In this document: positions 43,144 through 52,478 of the stretch, in pieces
Layout of the letters: every line of letters starts with the position of its first letter
Position numbering within the stretch: position 1 is the first letter of the stretch
Source of the DNA: Halorussus lipolyticus
GTDB taxonomy: Archaea; Halobacteriota; Halobacteria; Halobacteriales; Haladaptataceae
Length of the DNA stretch: 64,000 nucleotides
Assembly: GCF_029338375.1 (NCBI RefSeq)
Contig: NZ_CP119804.1
Coordinates: forward strand, 1,880,955 to 1,944,954
Direction: 5' to 3'
The notes under the pieces: model-generated
Seen by the model: only the letters and a program-made list of their open reading frames with translations
The model's database searches: none
Told to the model about the DNA's origin: nothing
Made by a program: the position numbers and the translations under genes

Positions 43144-44586
43144 ATGGTCTCCGGACACTGGTACCGCGCCGTGAGCATCGTCGGCACGCTTCTGGGAGCG
43201 GTCACTGCCGTGGTGGTCGCAAACCACCCCGGAGCACAATGGCTGACGACCGTCGTGCCCGTCTTCCGACGGCTTCCCGCCGTCGTGTTGACCGGCGACC
43301 AGTTGCTCCTCGCCACGGCGACGAGTTCCCTCGTCATCGTCGGAAGCCTCCTTCCGCTGTTCAAACCCCGACCCCGGCGCATCCTCGATACGATTCTCCT
43401 CACACAGAAGCGGGTCGTCGTCGCCGGGTTTGCGATGGCGACCGTCGGCTACTTCGACTACACGTATCCGCTTCCGCGCTCGACGCTCGCGTTGACGGTG
43501 GCCGGCCTGCTGGTGGTCTTCCCGATATGGTTCGTCGCCATCGGATACCGACCCGGCCGAAGAGAGCGGGCCGTCATCATCGGCGACGACCCCGACGAGA
43601 TTCGGGACGTACTCGACGCGACCGACGTCCCGGTTCTCGGCTACGTCTCGCCACCGAGTCCGTACTACTCCGAACAGGACCGACAGGTCGCTCCTCCGGC
43701 GGTCGCCGACGGGAGCGGCAACTCGATAACGAACGACCTCGACTGCCTCGGGGGCCTCTCACGCCTCGACGAGGTCCTCGTGGAGTACGACATCGACACC
43801 GCGGTACTGGCGTTCGCTCAACCCGACCGAGCGGAGTTCTTCGGTGCGCTCGACGCCTGCTACGAACACGGCGTGGACGCGAAAGTCCACCGGGACCACA
43901 CCGACAACGTGTTGACCGCCGCGTCGGCCACGAGCGAGGAGATAGTGGACATCGAACTCGAACCGTGGGACTGGCAGGACTACGTGTTCAAGCGAATCTT
44001 CGACGTGGTGTTCGCGGCGACTGGGCTATTCGCGTTCGCCCCCTTCCTCGCAGTCATCGCTATCGCAATCAAACTCGATAGTCCCGGTCCCGTCTTCTAC
44101 AGTCAGGAGCGGACCGCGGAGTTCGGCGAGACGTTCGAGGTGTACAAGTTCCGGAGCATGGTGACCGACGCAGAGGCCGAGACCGGCGCGACTATCAGCG
44201 ACGAGGACGCCGGTGGCGTGGACCCGCGAATCACTCGTGTCGGGAAGTTCCTCCGCCAGACCCACTTAGACGAAGTTCCGCAACTCTGGTCGATTCTCGT
44301 CGGCGATATGAGCGTGGTCGGCCCGCGTCCGGAACGGCCCGAACTCGACGCGGACATCCGGACCGGCGTCGTGGAGTGGCGAAAGCGGTGGTTCATCAAG
44401 CCGGGACTGACCGGGTTGGCCCAGATACACGGCGCGACTGGCAAGCAACCCGAGGAGAAACTTCGGTACGACGTCGAATACGTCCGGAGTCAGTCGTTCT
44501 GGTTCGACGTGAAGATAGTCCTGCGACAGGTTTGGGACGTTCTCAAAGACGGAAGCGAGGTCGTTTTCGGAGACCGCGGGGCGTAA
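43144..44586 (+). CDS. Polyprenyl-phosphate sugar-1-phosphate transferase (WbaP/WcaJ-like)
   Basis: This 480-residue protein has four N-terminal membrane helices, a central Rossmann-like CoA/NAD-binding domain (about 140-265, starting RAVIIGDDPDE) and the C-terminal PNPT catalytic domain. The latter shows FKRIFDVVFAATGLFAFAPF, SQERTAEFGETFEVYKFRSM, HLDEVPQLWSIL and VGPRPERPE. It loads the first sugar-phosphate onto a lipid carrier to begin glycan assembly. ATG 43144 is preferred over the preceding GTG; a TTTTAAGC box lies about 30 nt upstream. Confidence 0.92.
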   Translation: MVSGHWYRAVSIVGTLLGAVTAVVVANHPGAQWLTTVVPVFRRLPAVVLTGDQLLLATATSSLVIVGSLLPLFKPRPRRILDTILLTQKRVVVAGFAMATVGYFDYTYPLPRSTLALTVAGLLVVFPIWFVAIGYRPGRRERAVIIGDDPDEIRDVLDATDVPVLGYVSPPSPYYSEQDRQVAPPAVADGSGNSITNDLDCLGGLSRLDEVLVEYDIDTAVLAFAQPDRAEFFGALDACYEHGVDAKVHRDHTDNVLTAASATSEEIVDIELEPWDWQDYVFKRIFDVVFAATGLFAFAPFLAVIAIAIKLDSPGPVFYSQERTAEFGETFEVYKFRSMVTDAEAETGATISDEDAGGVDPRITRVGKFLRQTHLDEVPQLWSILVGDMSVVGPRPERPELDADIRTGVVEWRKRWFIKPGLTGLAQIHGATGKQPEEKLRYDVEYVRSQSFWFDVKIVLRQVWDVLKDGSEVVFGDRGA

Positions 44587-44626
44587 CTCGTACCGAAGCA
44601 TTAATTCACCCGTACAGGTTTCTATC

Positions 44627-44643
44627 AGGTATCTCGGATACCT
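44627..44643 (+). promoter_or_regulatory. Palindrome immediately before the GT2 start codon
   Basis: AGGTATC-TCG-GATACCT forms a perfect 7-bp stem with a 3-nt loop and ends 1 nt before ATG 44645. It could be an operator or an RNA hairpin occluding the start. Confidence 0.4.
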
Positions 44644-44644
44644 C

Positions 44645-45484
44645 ATGTCTCCGCCACCCTTCTCAGTGCTGTTGTCGGTCTACGCTGGAGACGTGCCGAC
44701 CGAACTCGATGCGGCGTTGGACTCGGTTCTCGACCAGACGCTCCCGCCGGACGAGGTACTGGTGGTCCTCGACGGGACGACGACGCCAGAACTCCTCGCG
44801 GTCGTCGAGCGATACGAGCAGTCCCACCCCGAACAGGTCGAGACCGTCGCCTTAGACCGCGGGGAGACGCTCGGAGAGGCCCTCCGCGTCGGCGTCACCG
44901 AGTGTTCCCACGACCTGATAGCCCGGATGGACGCCGACGACCGAGCGGTCGAGACCCGATTCGAGCGACAGGTCGAATACCTCGAACGACGCCCCGAGGT
45001 GGATGCGGTCGGTGGCCACGTCGCCGAGTTCGAGACCGACCCCGACGACCCCGAGCGGGTCCGGCGAGTCCCGACGACGGTCGACGACGTTCGGACCACG
45101 GCACGGACGCGAAACCCCATCAATCACCCGACAGTGATGTTCCGGCGAGAGGCGGTCGTCGCCGCGGGCAACTACCGAGACACCAACACCGTGGAGGACT
45201 ACGACCTCTGGGCGCGGATGCTGGCGAACGGTGCGACCCTGACGAACCTCGACGCGGTGCTGGTCCACGCCCACGGCGGCGACGACCTCTACGACCGCCG
45301 AGGAGGACTCGATTACGTCCGCAAAGAGGCCGAACTCCAGCGTGAACTCCGGCGGATAGGACTGATAACCCGACCGCGGATGGTGGCCAACCTCCTCGTT
45401 CGCGCACCGATTCGCCTCGTCCCGACGCGGGTTCGGGGCTGGATTTACTCGACGCTACTCCGGGACTCGGCGACTCGCTCGTAG
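44645..45484 (+). CDS. Glycosyltransferase family 2
   Basis: This 279-residue GT-A enzyme has the N-terminal FSVLLSVYAGDVPTELDAAL, nucleotide-binding VVLDGTTTPEL, the DxD metal motif in ARMDADDRAVETRFERQ (about 97-101) and the acceptor-side ED in NTVEDYDLWARML. Likely adds one sugar to the lipid-linked glycan on the cytoplasmic face. Its last 40 nt overlap the convergent GT4 gene, so both genes end inside each other. Confidence 0.93.
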   Translation: MSPPPFSVLLSVYAGDVPTELDAALDSVLDQTLPPDEVLVVLDGTTTPELLAVVERYEQSHPEQVETVALDRGETLGEALRVGVTECSHDLIARMDADDRAVETRFERQVEYLERRPEVDAVGGHVAEFETDPDDPERVRRVPTTVDDVRTTARTRNPINHPTVMFRREAVVAAGNYRDTNTVEDYDLWARMLANGATLTNLDAVLVHAHGGDDLYDRRGGLDYVRKEAELQRELRRIGLITRPRMVANLLVRAPIRLVPTRVRGWIYSTLLRDSATRS

Positions 45485-46572
45485 AGACGCTGGTATCGTT
45501 CGGCCATCCGCCCGGCACTCAGTTCTTCGGTCACCGTCTCCCGCGCGGCCGTCGCCATCGCATCGCGGTCGGCGTCGTCGATGGACTCGATAGCAGTCGC
45601 CAGCGCGCTCGGCGACCCCGGTTCGAAGGTGACGCCAGCCCCGGACCGAACATCGAGGAGGTCGTGGTGGGGGCCGATGTCCGACAGGCAGACGGGGAGT
45701 CCAGTCGAAAGTGCTTCGAGGACCGCCAGCGGCAACCCCTCGGCGTGCGACGCCGACACGAAGCAGTCGGCGGCGTCGAGGTAGGGGCCGACCTCCTCGA
45801 CGCGACCGGGGAGTCGAATCGACTCGTCTCTGCGGGCGAGGTCACGGCATCGGTCGAACAGCGGGCCGTCGCTGACCATCACGAGTGTCGCCGAGTCGCC
45901 GAGACCGCTCTCCGAGAACCCCCGAATCACGGTTTCGGGGTCCTTGCGCTCGATGAACGCGCCGACCGAGACGAACACCGTTTCGTCGGGCGGCAAGTCG
46001 AGCGACCGGCGGGCCTCGGCGACACGCTCTCGACTCGGCGGCGAGTAGCGTTCCGCATCGACCCCGTTCGGGATGCAGTCGGCCGCCACGCCGTGGGTCG
46101 CCATCTGGCGTTCGACCGTCGGCGAACAGGCGACGGGGTGGTCGAGTCGGCGCAACGAGTAACAGTGGAGCCACGCGATTGGAATCCCCTTCAAGCGGCC
46201 GTAGAGCCGCGGATAGTCGTCGTAGGGGTAGTTGTGGATGGTCGAGACGCGCTCGTACCCGGCCAACTGGGTGGCCGAGAGGAAGTCCGCGCGGACGCCG
46301 TGAGAGTGAACCACGTCCGGGTCGCGGTCGGCCACGAACGAACGAATCGCCGACCGTCCTCGGAGAAAGCCATCGAGACGAGACAAGCCGAGCGACGAGA
46401 CATCGACGCCGAGGTCCCGGAACTTCGGGCGGAGCGAGTCGTCCGGTTCGGGCGAGAGGGTCAGCACTGAGGGGGCGAATCTGTCACGGTCGAGACGCGA
46501 GACGGTATCGAATAGTTGGTTCGTCGGGCCGCTCCGTTCGAGCGTCGAGACGACGTAACAGACAGATATCAT
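45445..46572 (-). CDS. Glycosyltransferase family 4
   Basis: This 375-residue GT-B enzyme has the N-terminal STLERSGPTNQLFDTVSRL (acceptor domain), a middle VFVSVGAFIERKDPETVIRG hinge and the nucleotide-sugar E-x7-E motif in SHAEGLPLAVLEALSTGLPV. Retaining mechanism expected. It is transcribed with the upstream O-antigen-ligase-like gene (33 nt apart) on the minus strand, opposite to the rest of the locus. The 3' end overlaps GT2 by 40 nt. Confidence 0.94.
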   Translation of the reverse strand: MISVCYVVSTLERSGPTNQLFDTVSRLDRDRFAPSVLTLSPEPDDSLRPKFRDLGVDVSSLGLSRLDGFLRGRSAIRSFVADRDPDVVHSHGVRADFLSATQLAGYERVSTIHNYPYDDYPRLYGRLKGIPIAWLHCYSLRRLDHPVACSPTVERQMATHGVAADCIPNGVDAERYSPPSRERVAEARRSLDLPPDETVFVSVGAFIERKDPETVIRGFSESGLGDSATLVMVSDGPLFDRCRDLARRDESIRLPGRVEEVGPYLDAADCFVSASHAEGLPLAVLEALSTGLPVCLSDIGPHHDLLDVRSGAGVTFEPGSPSALATAIESIDDADRDAMATAARETVTEELSAGRMAERYQRLYERVAESRSSVE

Positions 46573-46605
46573 TCGGCGTTAGGTCTCCATCGCGCGCCGG
46601 ACTAC

Positions 46606-47994
46606 TTAGCTATCCCGACTCGAATCCCGGACCGCGCTCCCGGTGTACGCAAGCGGGAGGGCGACGGCGAACCAGTACCACGGCAACTGGAGCGCGGACG
46701 CTGACCGGGCGACGAGGAGCGTCAGAAACAGGGTGAGTCCGCCGACTGCGAGCGCGACGGCGAGCGGGCGGTCCGAGGCCGAGTCGGTTTCGAGCATCGC
46801 GCAGTCCCGGAAGGCCCGGAGGTGATACCCGACAAAGAGCGCGAGGCCGACGACTCCCGTCTCCACGAGTATCGTCCCGAACAGCGACGTCGTCTGGTGG
46901 GTTCCGACGCCCAGACCCAGCAACGGACGCACCGAGACCAACTCGAAGGCGTACCGGAGATACTGGACGCGGAGCGACCCCGACCCCTCGCTGAACGTCA
47001 GTTTTCCGAGTTGGTACGCGAGCATCGAAGTCACGTCCACGCCCGAGACGACGAGCAACGCGACTCCGCCGACCACCGAGACCACGACACCGGCAACCGA
47101 CAGCGCGAGGACACGCCTCGTCGGCACCGTCTCGACGACGAGCGTCGTCCCGACCAGAACGGCGACGAAGACGGCGAACCCGCCGTATCCGGTCGTGCCC
47201 GTCGTGAGGACCAGCAGGACGAACAGGACGACGCCAGCGACGACGGCCTCTCCTCGTCGGAACACGTCGTTGGCTCGATTAGAGAGCGCGAGTGGCGTCA
47301 CGATAGCGAGAGCGTACAGCAGATAGCTCGCGGTCGCACCCGGTTCGCCGGTGAACGAATACATCCGAGGGAGGGGTCCGACGACTGACGGCGACGCGGG
47401 GAACCGCCGAAAGCCGAGGAGGTGGAGCGCGTCGGCGAGTCCGGCGTCGAGGAGGACGCTCGCCTGATACGCGACGCCGAACAGTCCCACGAGAACGGCG
47501 CTCAGGACGACCCATCGGGTCACGACCCGCACTTCGCGTCGCGTCATCGTCAGTGCGAGGACGACGGCACCGCCGACCACGAACCACCGAAGAAACAGTT
47601 GCGTGACGTTCGTGGACGTAAACGAGAGGCGCGCGAGTTCGAAGGCACCGAAACCAGTGGCGACATCGTAGGGATGGACGAGGACGTTCGCAGGTCTGAC
47701 AGCTAGAGACAGCACCGTGAGGAGCGCGACGACGGCAAACGCGAAGGCGTAAGCGACAGTCGTCGAACGGTCGAGTCGCAGACTGCGCCGGTTCCAGACG
47801 CCGACCGCAAAGTGGCCGCAGACGACGAGCAAGGCGAGTTCGGGCAAGTCGAACGGATGGCTCGCGGCGACGGCGACGTCGAGCGTCTTGAGGGGGATGG
47901 CGAGGGCGAGTAGGTACACGGCCCATCGACGCCGGAGGAGCGCCGCCCCGAGGAGCGGCAGAACTGCCAGACCGAGCAGAGTCACTCGCAACAC
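46606..47994 (-). CDS. O-antigen ligase/polymerase-like (Wzy_C/PglL family) membrane protein
   Basis: This 462-residue protein has about 11-12 transmembrane helices. A large extracellular loop lies near residue 310-370; it carries SEGSGSLRVQYLRYAFELVS and RPLLGLGVGTHQTTSLFGTI, the Wzy_C signature (GxGxGxH with the catalytic His). It probably polymerises or ligates the exported glycan outside the membrane. Minus strand, first gene of a pair with the GT4 gene. A CTTTATACGC box (minus strand) lies near 48030-48040. Confidence 0.88.
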   Translation of the reverse strand: MLRVTLLGLAVLPLLGAALLRRRWAVYLLALAIPLKTLDVAVAASHPFDLPELALLVVCGHFAVGVWNRRSLRLDRSTTVAYAFAFAVVALLTVLSLAVRPANVLVHPYDVATGFGAFELARLSFTSTNVTQLFLRWFVVGGAVVLALTMTRREVRVVTRWVVLSAVLVGLFGVAYQASVLLDAGLADALHLLGFRRFPASPSVVGPLPRMYSFTGEPGATASYLLYALAIVTPLALSNRANDVFRRGEAVVAGVVLFVLLVLTTGTTGYGGFAVFVAVLVGTTLVVETVPTRRVLALSVAGVVVSVVGGVALLVVSGVDVTSMLAYQLGKLTFSEGSGSLRVQYLRYAFELVSVRPLLGLGVGTHQTTSLFGTILVETGVVGLALFVGYHLRAFRDCAMLETDSASDRPLAVALAVGGLTLFLTLLVARSASALQLPWYWFAVALPLAYTGSAVRDSSRDS

Positions 47995-48231
47995 GAATAG
48001 ACGATGACAGCGGGTACTTTTCTACTTTGCGTATAAAGCCACCGGGCGATTCTGAGAGCGGTTCGGTCGCCGGGGGACGCCCTCAGCGGCCGGGTTTTAG
48101 CCACCTTCGGGTTTCTTTTAGAATCTAAATTATTTCTAAGGGAAATACAAATATGTCTTTGTGCGGGAGACCGCGCAGGGGGACGCGAATCGAAAAGGCT
48201 ACCACGGGCGGGGCGTCGATTTGTCACACGA

Positions 48232-49152
48232 ATGTATACGGGCGCGCAACTGCGCCGGGGTCTGAGCAATCCGAAGCTACTGCTTCGGGAACTGAACAGG
48301 CTCTATTTCAGTCGCGGACGACGGTACGAGTTCAACCGGAGCGGAGTCGATATTTTCGAGGAGGACTGGGACAACCTCGTCGTCCTCGATGCGTGCCGAT
48401 ACGACATGTTCGCCGAACGCGACTCGCTCCCCGGCCGGGCCGAGAAGCGTCGGTCTCGCGGGTCGAACACCGTCGAGTTCCTCCGCGGGAACTTCGCGGG
48501 ACGTGACCTGACCGATACGGTGTACGTGACCGCCAACCCGCAACTCTACCGACACCGCGATTGGCTCGACCCGACGCTCCACGCCGTCCGGAACATCTGG
48601 CAGGGCGACGACTGGGACGACGAACTCGGGACGGTGACGCCCGAGACAACGACCGAGCGGGCACTCGAAGTCGCAGACGAGTTCCCCGACAAACGCCTCG
48701 TCGTCCACTACATCCAGCCCCACTACCCGTTCATCGAGTCCGACACCGACTTCGACAAGGGGCAACTCGAAGACCCGGACGCGCCGCCATCGTTCTGGCA
48801 ACGCATCATGCGCGGACGCCTCGACGTTCCCACCGACACCATCTGGGACGCCTACACCGAGAACTTGGAGACGGCGCTTCCCCACGTCGAGACGCTCCTC
48901 GACTCTCTGCCGGGCAAGACCGTCGTCACGTCCGACCACGGCAACATGGTCGGCGAGCGGTCATTTCCGATACCAATTCGGGAGTGGGGCCACCCCGCCG
49001 GTCAGTACACCGACGAACTCGTGGACGTGCCGTGGTTGGTTGTCGAGTCCGAGTCGAGAAAGCGAATCGTCGCGGAACCGCCCGAACGCGAGTCCAGCGG
49101 TGACGACGACGACGTAGCCGAACGGCTCCGAGACCTCGGATACGCGGAGTGA
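48232..49152 (+). CDS. AlkP-superfamily protein, paralogue 2
   Basis: This 306-residue protein is closely related to the one at 17807: MYTGAQLRRGLSNPKLLLRE, VVLDACRYD (first metal Asp), HYIQPHYPFIESD, TSDHGNMVGER and WGHPAGQYTDE. The GT and flippase context suggests it removes or transfers a phosphate or similar group on the glycan or its lipid. It ends 4 nt before the flippase ATG, so the two are probably one operon. No sulfatase CxPxR motif is present. Confidence 0.82.
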   Translation: MYTGAQLRRGLSNPKLLLRELNRLYFSRGRRYEFNRSGVDIFEEDWDNLVVLDACRYDMFAERDSLPGRAEKRRSRGSNTVEFLRGNFAGRDLTDTVYVTANPQLYRHRDWLDPTLHAVRNIWQGDDWDDELGTVTPETTTERALEVADEFPDKRLVVHYIQPHYPFIESDTDFDKGQLEDPDAPPSFWQRIMRGRLDVPTDTIWDAYTENLETALPHVETLLDSLPGKTVVTSDHGNMVGERSFPIPIREWGHPAGQYTDELVDVPWLVVESESRKRIVAEPPERESSGDDDDVAERLRDLGYAE

Positions 49153-49156
49153 GAGC

Positions 49157-50683
49157 ATGGCAGACACCAACAGCGAGTTGAGCCAACTGCTCTCCAGCGC
49201 GGCCGTCGTCTTCCTCGGAACCGTCGTCGGGTCCGCATCGATGCTGATAGAGCGAGTCCTCGTCGGGCGGGCGCTGGACCCAAGCGCCTACGGCGAGATA
49301 AGCATCGGCCTCGCCATCCTCTCGTTCGGAAGCATCATCTCGATGGCCGGGTTCGCACAGGGCGTCCCCCGGTACATGCCCCGGTTCGACGCGGAGGCCG
49401 ACAAGCGGGGCGTCTGGCTCACCGGCATCGGCGTGACGGGACTGGTCTCGGTGGTCGTCACCGGCGTCTTCCTGCTGAACCTCGAAACGCTCGACGCGCT
49501 CTTACTCGACGGCGAGGAGGGCGTGCGACTCCTCCGACTGTTCGTCCTCTCGATTCCGTTCGTCGCCGGACTCCGGGTGACGGTCGGCGCGATTCGAGGG
49601 TTCGAACACACCATGTACAAGACCTACGTGAAAGACCTCCTGTATCCGGGCGGTCGGATTCTCCTGCTCTGGGTCCTCCTCGAAGCCGGAATCGGAATCT
49701 ACGCCGCCGGATACGCCTACTTGGCGTCAGCTATCGCGTCGCTCGTCGCGGCCCACCTCCTGCTCCGACGGCTCTTGCCGCTCGTCGGGAGATTCCGGAC
49801 GTACGCCCGCGAGATGACGGCGTTCTCGGCTCCGCTCGTCGTCTCGACGACGCTCATGCTCCTGTTGACCAAGACCGATACGGTGATGCTTGGATATTTC
49901 CAGCCCTCTCGGGAGGTCGGGCTATACGGAGCGGCCTACCCGCTGGCGAACGGCCTGTTGCTGGCTCACGCCGCGTTCGGATTTCTCTATCTCCCATTGG
50001 CGTCGCGGCTCGACTCGACCGACGAGCGCGACGAAATCGAGTCCATCTACACGGTCACGACGAAGTGGATATACCTCGTCACGTTCCCCGCGTTCGTCGC
50101 CTTCGTCGCGTTCCCCGAAGACGTGGTGACGTTGTTCTTCGGCGACAGATACGCGCTCGCCGCGCCCGCTCTCGCCGTGCTTACGTTCGGGTTCTTCACG
50201 AACGCCGCAGTCGGTCGAAACCGGGAGACCCTCTCGGCGCTCGGTAAGACGACGCCGATACTCGCGGCGAACCTGTTCGCGTTCATCTGCAACCTCGGAC
50301 TGAACCTCCTGTTGATACCCCGATACGGGTTCGTCGGGGCGGCGTACGCCTCTGCTATCTCTTTCATCACACTGAACGCCGTCGTCTACGCGACGCTGAA
50401 GCTGAAGTTCGATATAACTCCGCTCTCGGACGAGACCCTGCGGACGTTCGTCGTTCCGCCGGCTATCGTCGTTCCCACTGCACTCCTGCTTTCGCGCTGG
50501 ACGGAGTTGACAGCAGTTACGCTTCCGGTATTTTTGGTTTCGGTCGGTCTCCTCTCGCTCGGACTGACTGGCGTCGTCGGAGGCCTCCAGTCCGAGGACG
50601 GTGTTATCCTCGAACTCGTAGAGGACGCCCTCGGCGTTCGAGTCCCGGTCGTCAGACGCTACATCCCTGACGACGACCGGTAG
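49157..50683 (+). CDS. Oligosaccharide flippase (MATE/Wzx-like)
   Basis: This 508-residue protein has 14 predicted transmembrane helices and the polysaccharide-export signature: ERVLVGRALDPSAYGEISIG at the start and LTKTDTVMLGYFQPSREVGL in the seventh-helix region. It should flip the lipid-linked glycan to the outside, between the cytoplasmic transferases and the AglB- or Wzy-like enzymes. It starts 4 nt after the AlkP-like gene. Confidence 0.94.
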   Translation: MADTNSELSQLLSSAAVVFLGTVVGSASMLIERVLVGRALDPSAYGEISIGLAILSFGSIISMAGFAQGVPRYMPRFDAEADKRGVWLTGIGVTGLVSVVVTGVFLLNLETLDALLLDGEEGVRLLRLFVLSIPFVAGLRVTVGAIRGFEHTMYKTYVKDLLYPGGRILLLWVLLEAGIGIYAAGYAYLASAIASLVAAHLLLRRLLPLVGRFRTYAREMTAFSAPLVVSTTLMLLLTKTDTVMLGYFQPSREVGLYGAAYPLANGLLLAHAAFGFLYLPLASRLDSTDERDEIESIYTVTTKWIYLVTFPAFVAFVAFPEDVVTLFFGDRYALAAPALAVLTFGFFTNAAVGRNRETLSALGKTTPILAANLFAFICNLGLNLLLIPRYGFVGAAYASAISFITLNAVVYATLKLKFDITPLSDETLRTFVVPPAIVVPTALLLSRWTELTAVTLPVFLVSVGLLSLGLTGVVGGLQSEDGVILELVEDALGVRVPVVRRYIPDDDR

Positions 50684-50735
50684 GGTCGGGAGTAAAAGTC
50701 ACAGCTTTATACTCACGTTGTTGGATACACGGGAT

Positions 50736-50834
50736 ATGTACTCTCTCGCGGATTCGAAACAGGGCTTGGACGACCCCCGGCGGATACGTCTCGGTCGAAC
50801 AACTCGGATACCGACCGTGAACTCGTCGGCATGA
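50736..50834 (+). pseudogene. Truncated 5' remnant of an AlkP-like paralogue
   Basis: A 32-codon frame begins MYSLADSKQGLDDPRRIRL, resembling the N-termini MYSLAQIKTGLRNPW (52479) and MYSLDQLRQGFENPR (17807), then departs and stops. A TTTATA box about 30 nt before the ATG (50706-50711) remains. The stop codon overlaps the next ATG (ATGA). It looks like the 5' end of a gene whose body was deleted, now fused upstream of the small membrane gene. Confidence 0.5.
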
Positions 50835-51043
50835 GAGACAACTGGATTCCGACACTGACCTTGGTCGGTCTCGGGGTACTCGTCGGCTTCGCGCTCGGCG
50901 AGGTCTCGCTCGTCAGCGGCATCCGGCGGTACACCGGCCGGAAATCGGTAGCGTTGACTCCAGAACTGCTATTCGGCGCGCTCGTGGTCGTCGCGGCCCT
51001 GTCGATACTCCTCGTCGGCCTTGTCCTCGCGGCCGGAGATTAG
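50831..51043 (+). CDS. Small two-helix membrane protein, function unknown
   Basis: This 70-residue protein has hydrophobic segments at about 8-30 (LTLVGLGVLVGFALGEVSLV) and 45-68, joined by a basic loop (RRYTGRKSV). It may be translated by coupling to the truncated frame upstream through the ATGA overlap. Position inside the glycan locus suggests a membrane accessory role, but nothing more can be said. Confidence 0.55.
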   Translation: MRDNWIPTLTLVGLGVLVGFALGEVSLVSGIRRYTGRKSVALTPELLFGALVVVAALSILLVGLVLAAGD

Positions 51044-51088
51044 TAAGCGACCGTGGCAACTATACGTTCGAACTTATTCCACGAAGAT

Positions 51089-52417
51089 ATGACGAGCGTC
51101 GCCGTCGTGGTCCTCGACACCCTCCGGAAGGACGCCTTCGACGACCATTTCGACTGGCTCCCCGGCGCACGGTTCGACAGCGCCTACTCGACCGCCAACT
51201 GGACGATTCCGGCCCACGCGTCGCTGTTCACGGGCCAATACGCCTCCGAGGCCGGTGTCACCGCGAAGTCGCCGAGCCTCGACGTGGAGTCGCCGGTCCT
51301 CGCCGAAGCCTTCCGGGACGCGGGCTACACGACGCGATGCTGGACGACCAACCCCAACCTCGGCGACCACTGGGACTGGGACCGAGGCTTCGAGGAGTTC
51401 GTCCCCCGACGGGTATTCACCCACGCCGACGCCGACCGAATCTTCGACTGGGAGTCGTTCGCGGCCCGACACGCTGACGACGGTCCCGAGAAGTATCTCC
51501 GCGCCCTCTGGGAGGTGTTGGTAAGCGACAACGACACGGTGGCGTCGGTCCGGGCGGGTCTGGGGCGACTCCGGGGCCACCAGCGACTCGTGAAGGACGT
51601 GCCCGACGAGGGCGGCCAGTCGATTCTCCAGCGAGTGCGCGACACCGATTTCGGCGACGACGAGTTCCTCTTTGTCAACTTCATGGAGGCCCACACGCCC
51701 TACGACCCGCCCGAGGAGTACCGGTCGGAGGACGAACCGCTCAACGTCGTTATCGGCGACGCCTTGGCGGGCACCGTCGAGGAACCCGACCGACTCCGGC
51801 GGGCCTACGACGACGAAGTTCGGTACCTCTCGGACCTCTACCGGGAGACCTTCGCGGAACTCCGCGAGGACTTCGACTACGTGGTGACGCTCTCGGACCA
51901 CGGCGAGTGTCTGGGCGAACACGGGATGTGGAACCACGGCTACGGTACTTATCCCGAACTCGGCCACGTCCCGCTCTCGATACACGGTCCCGGATTCGAG
52001 GGGTCCTCGGACCGACTCGTGACCCTCCTCGACGTTCACCGCACCGTCGCGGAACTCGCAGGTATCGACGTGGAGTCGCGGGGACGTGACCTCCGAGACG
52101 ACTCCGACCGGGAGAACGCGCTCGTGGAGTACCACGGCCTGATGCCGGGCCACCGCGACCAACTCGCCCGGAAGGGCCTCGACGACGAGCGAGTCGAGAC
52201 CCTCGACGACCCGCTGAACGGCATCGCCGTCGGGAGCGACTACTACGGCTACGAGACCCACGACGACGGATTCCAGCACGTCGGCGACCGGCCGGAGTCG
52301 CCCGAGGAGACCCTTCGGGAGGCCGTCGAATCGCTCCAGAAGCGCCAGAGCGACGAAGGCCGCGGCGAGATTTCTGACGAACTCCAAGAGCAGTTAGAGG
52401 ACCTCGGCTACGCGTAG
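51089..52417 (+). CDS. Sulfatase-type alkaline-phosphatase-superfamily enzyme
   Basis: This 442-residue enzyme has the sulfatase layout: VVVLDTLRKDAFDD (first metal Asp), WTIPAHASLFTGQYASEAG where the CxPxR formylglycine site would be (here T-I-P-A-H-A-S, so Thr is the probable nucleophile, as in phosphatase-type relatives), FMEAHTPYDPPEEY, LSDHGECLGEHGMWNHG (metal Asp-His) and a late PLSIHGPG. It could hydrolyse or transfer sulfate or phosphate esters on the glycan. ATG 51089 is preferred over GTG 51053. Confidence 0.85.
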   Translation: MTSVAVVVLDTLRKDAFDDHFDWLPGARFDSAYSTANWTIPAHASLFTGQYASEAGVTAKSPSLDVESPVLAEAFRDAGYTTRCWTTNPNLGDHWDWDRGFEEFVPRRVFTHADADRIFDWESFAARHADDGPEKYLRALWEVLVSDNDTVASVRAGLGRLRGHQRLVKDVPDEGGQSILQRVRDTDFGDDEFLFVNFMEAHTPYDPPEEYRSEDEPLNVVIGDALAGTVEEPDRLRRAYDDEVRYLSDLYRETFAELREDFDYVVTLSDHGECLGEHGMWNHGYGTYPELGHVPLSIHGPGFEGSSDRLVTLLDVHRTVAELAGIDVESRGRDLRDDSDRENALVEYHGLMPGHRDQLARKGLDDERVETLDDPLNGIAVGSDYYGYETHDDGFQHVGDRPESPEETLREAVESLQKRQSDEGRGEISDELQEQLEDLGYA

Positions 52418-52478
52418 ACCGGGCAAAGACAAGTATCTTTCACTAAGTTTAAACCGTGGTGGGGAAAAGCCGACGCAT

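Noticed and set aside
51053..51088. GTG 51053 as start of the sulfatase-type gene
   Set aside because: The extra 12 residues are not family-like and the protein normally begins just before the VVVLDTLRKD strand; ATG 51089 is simpler.
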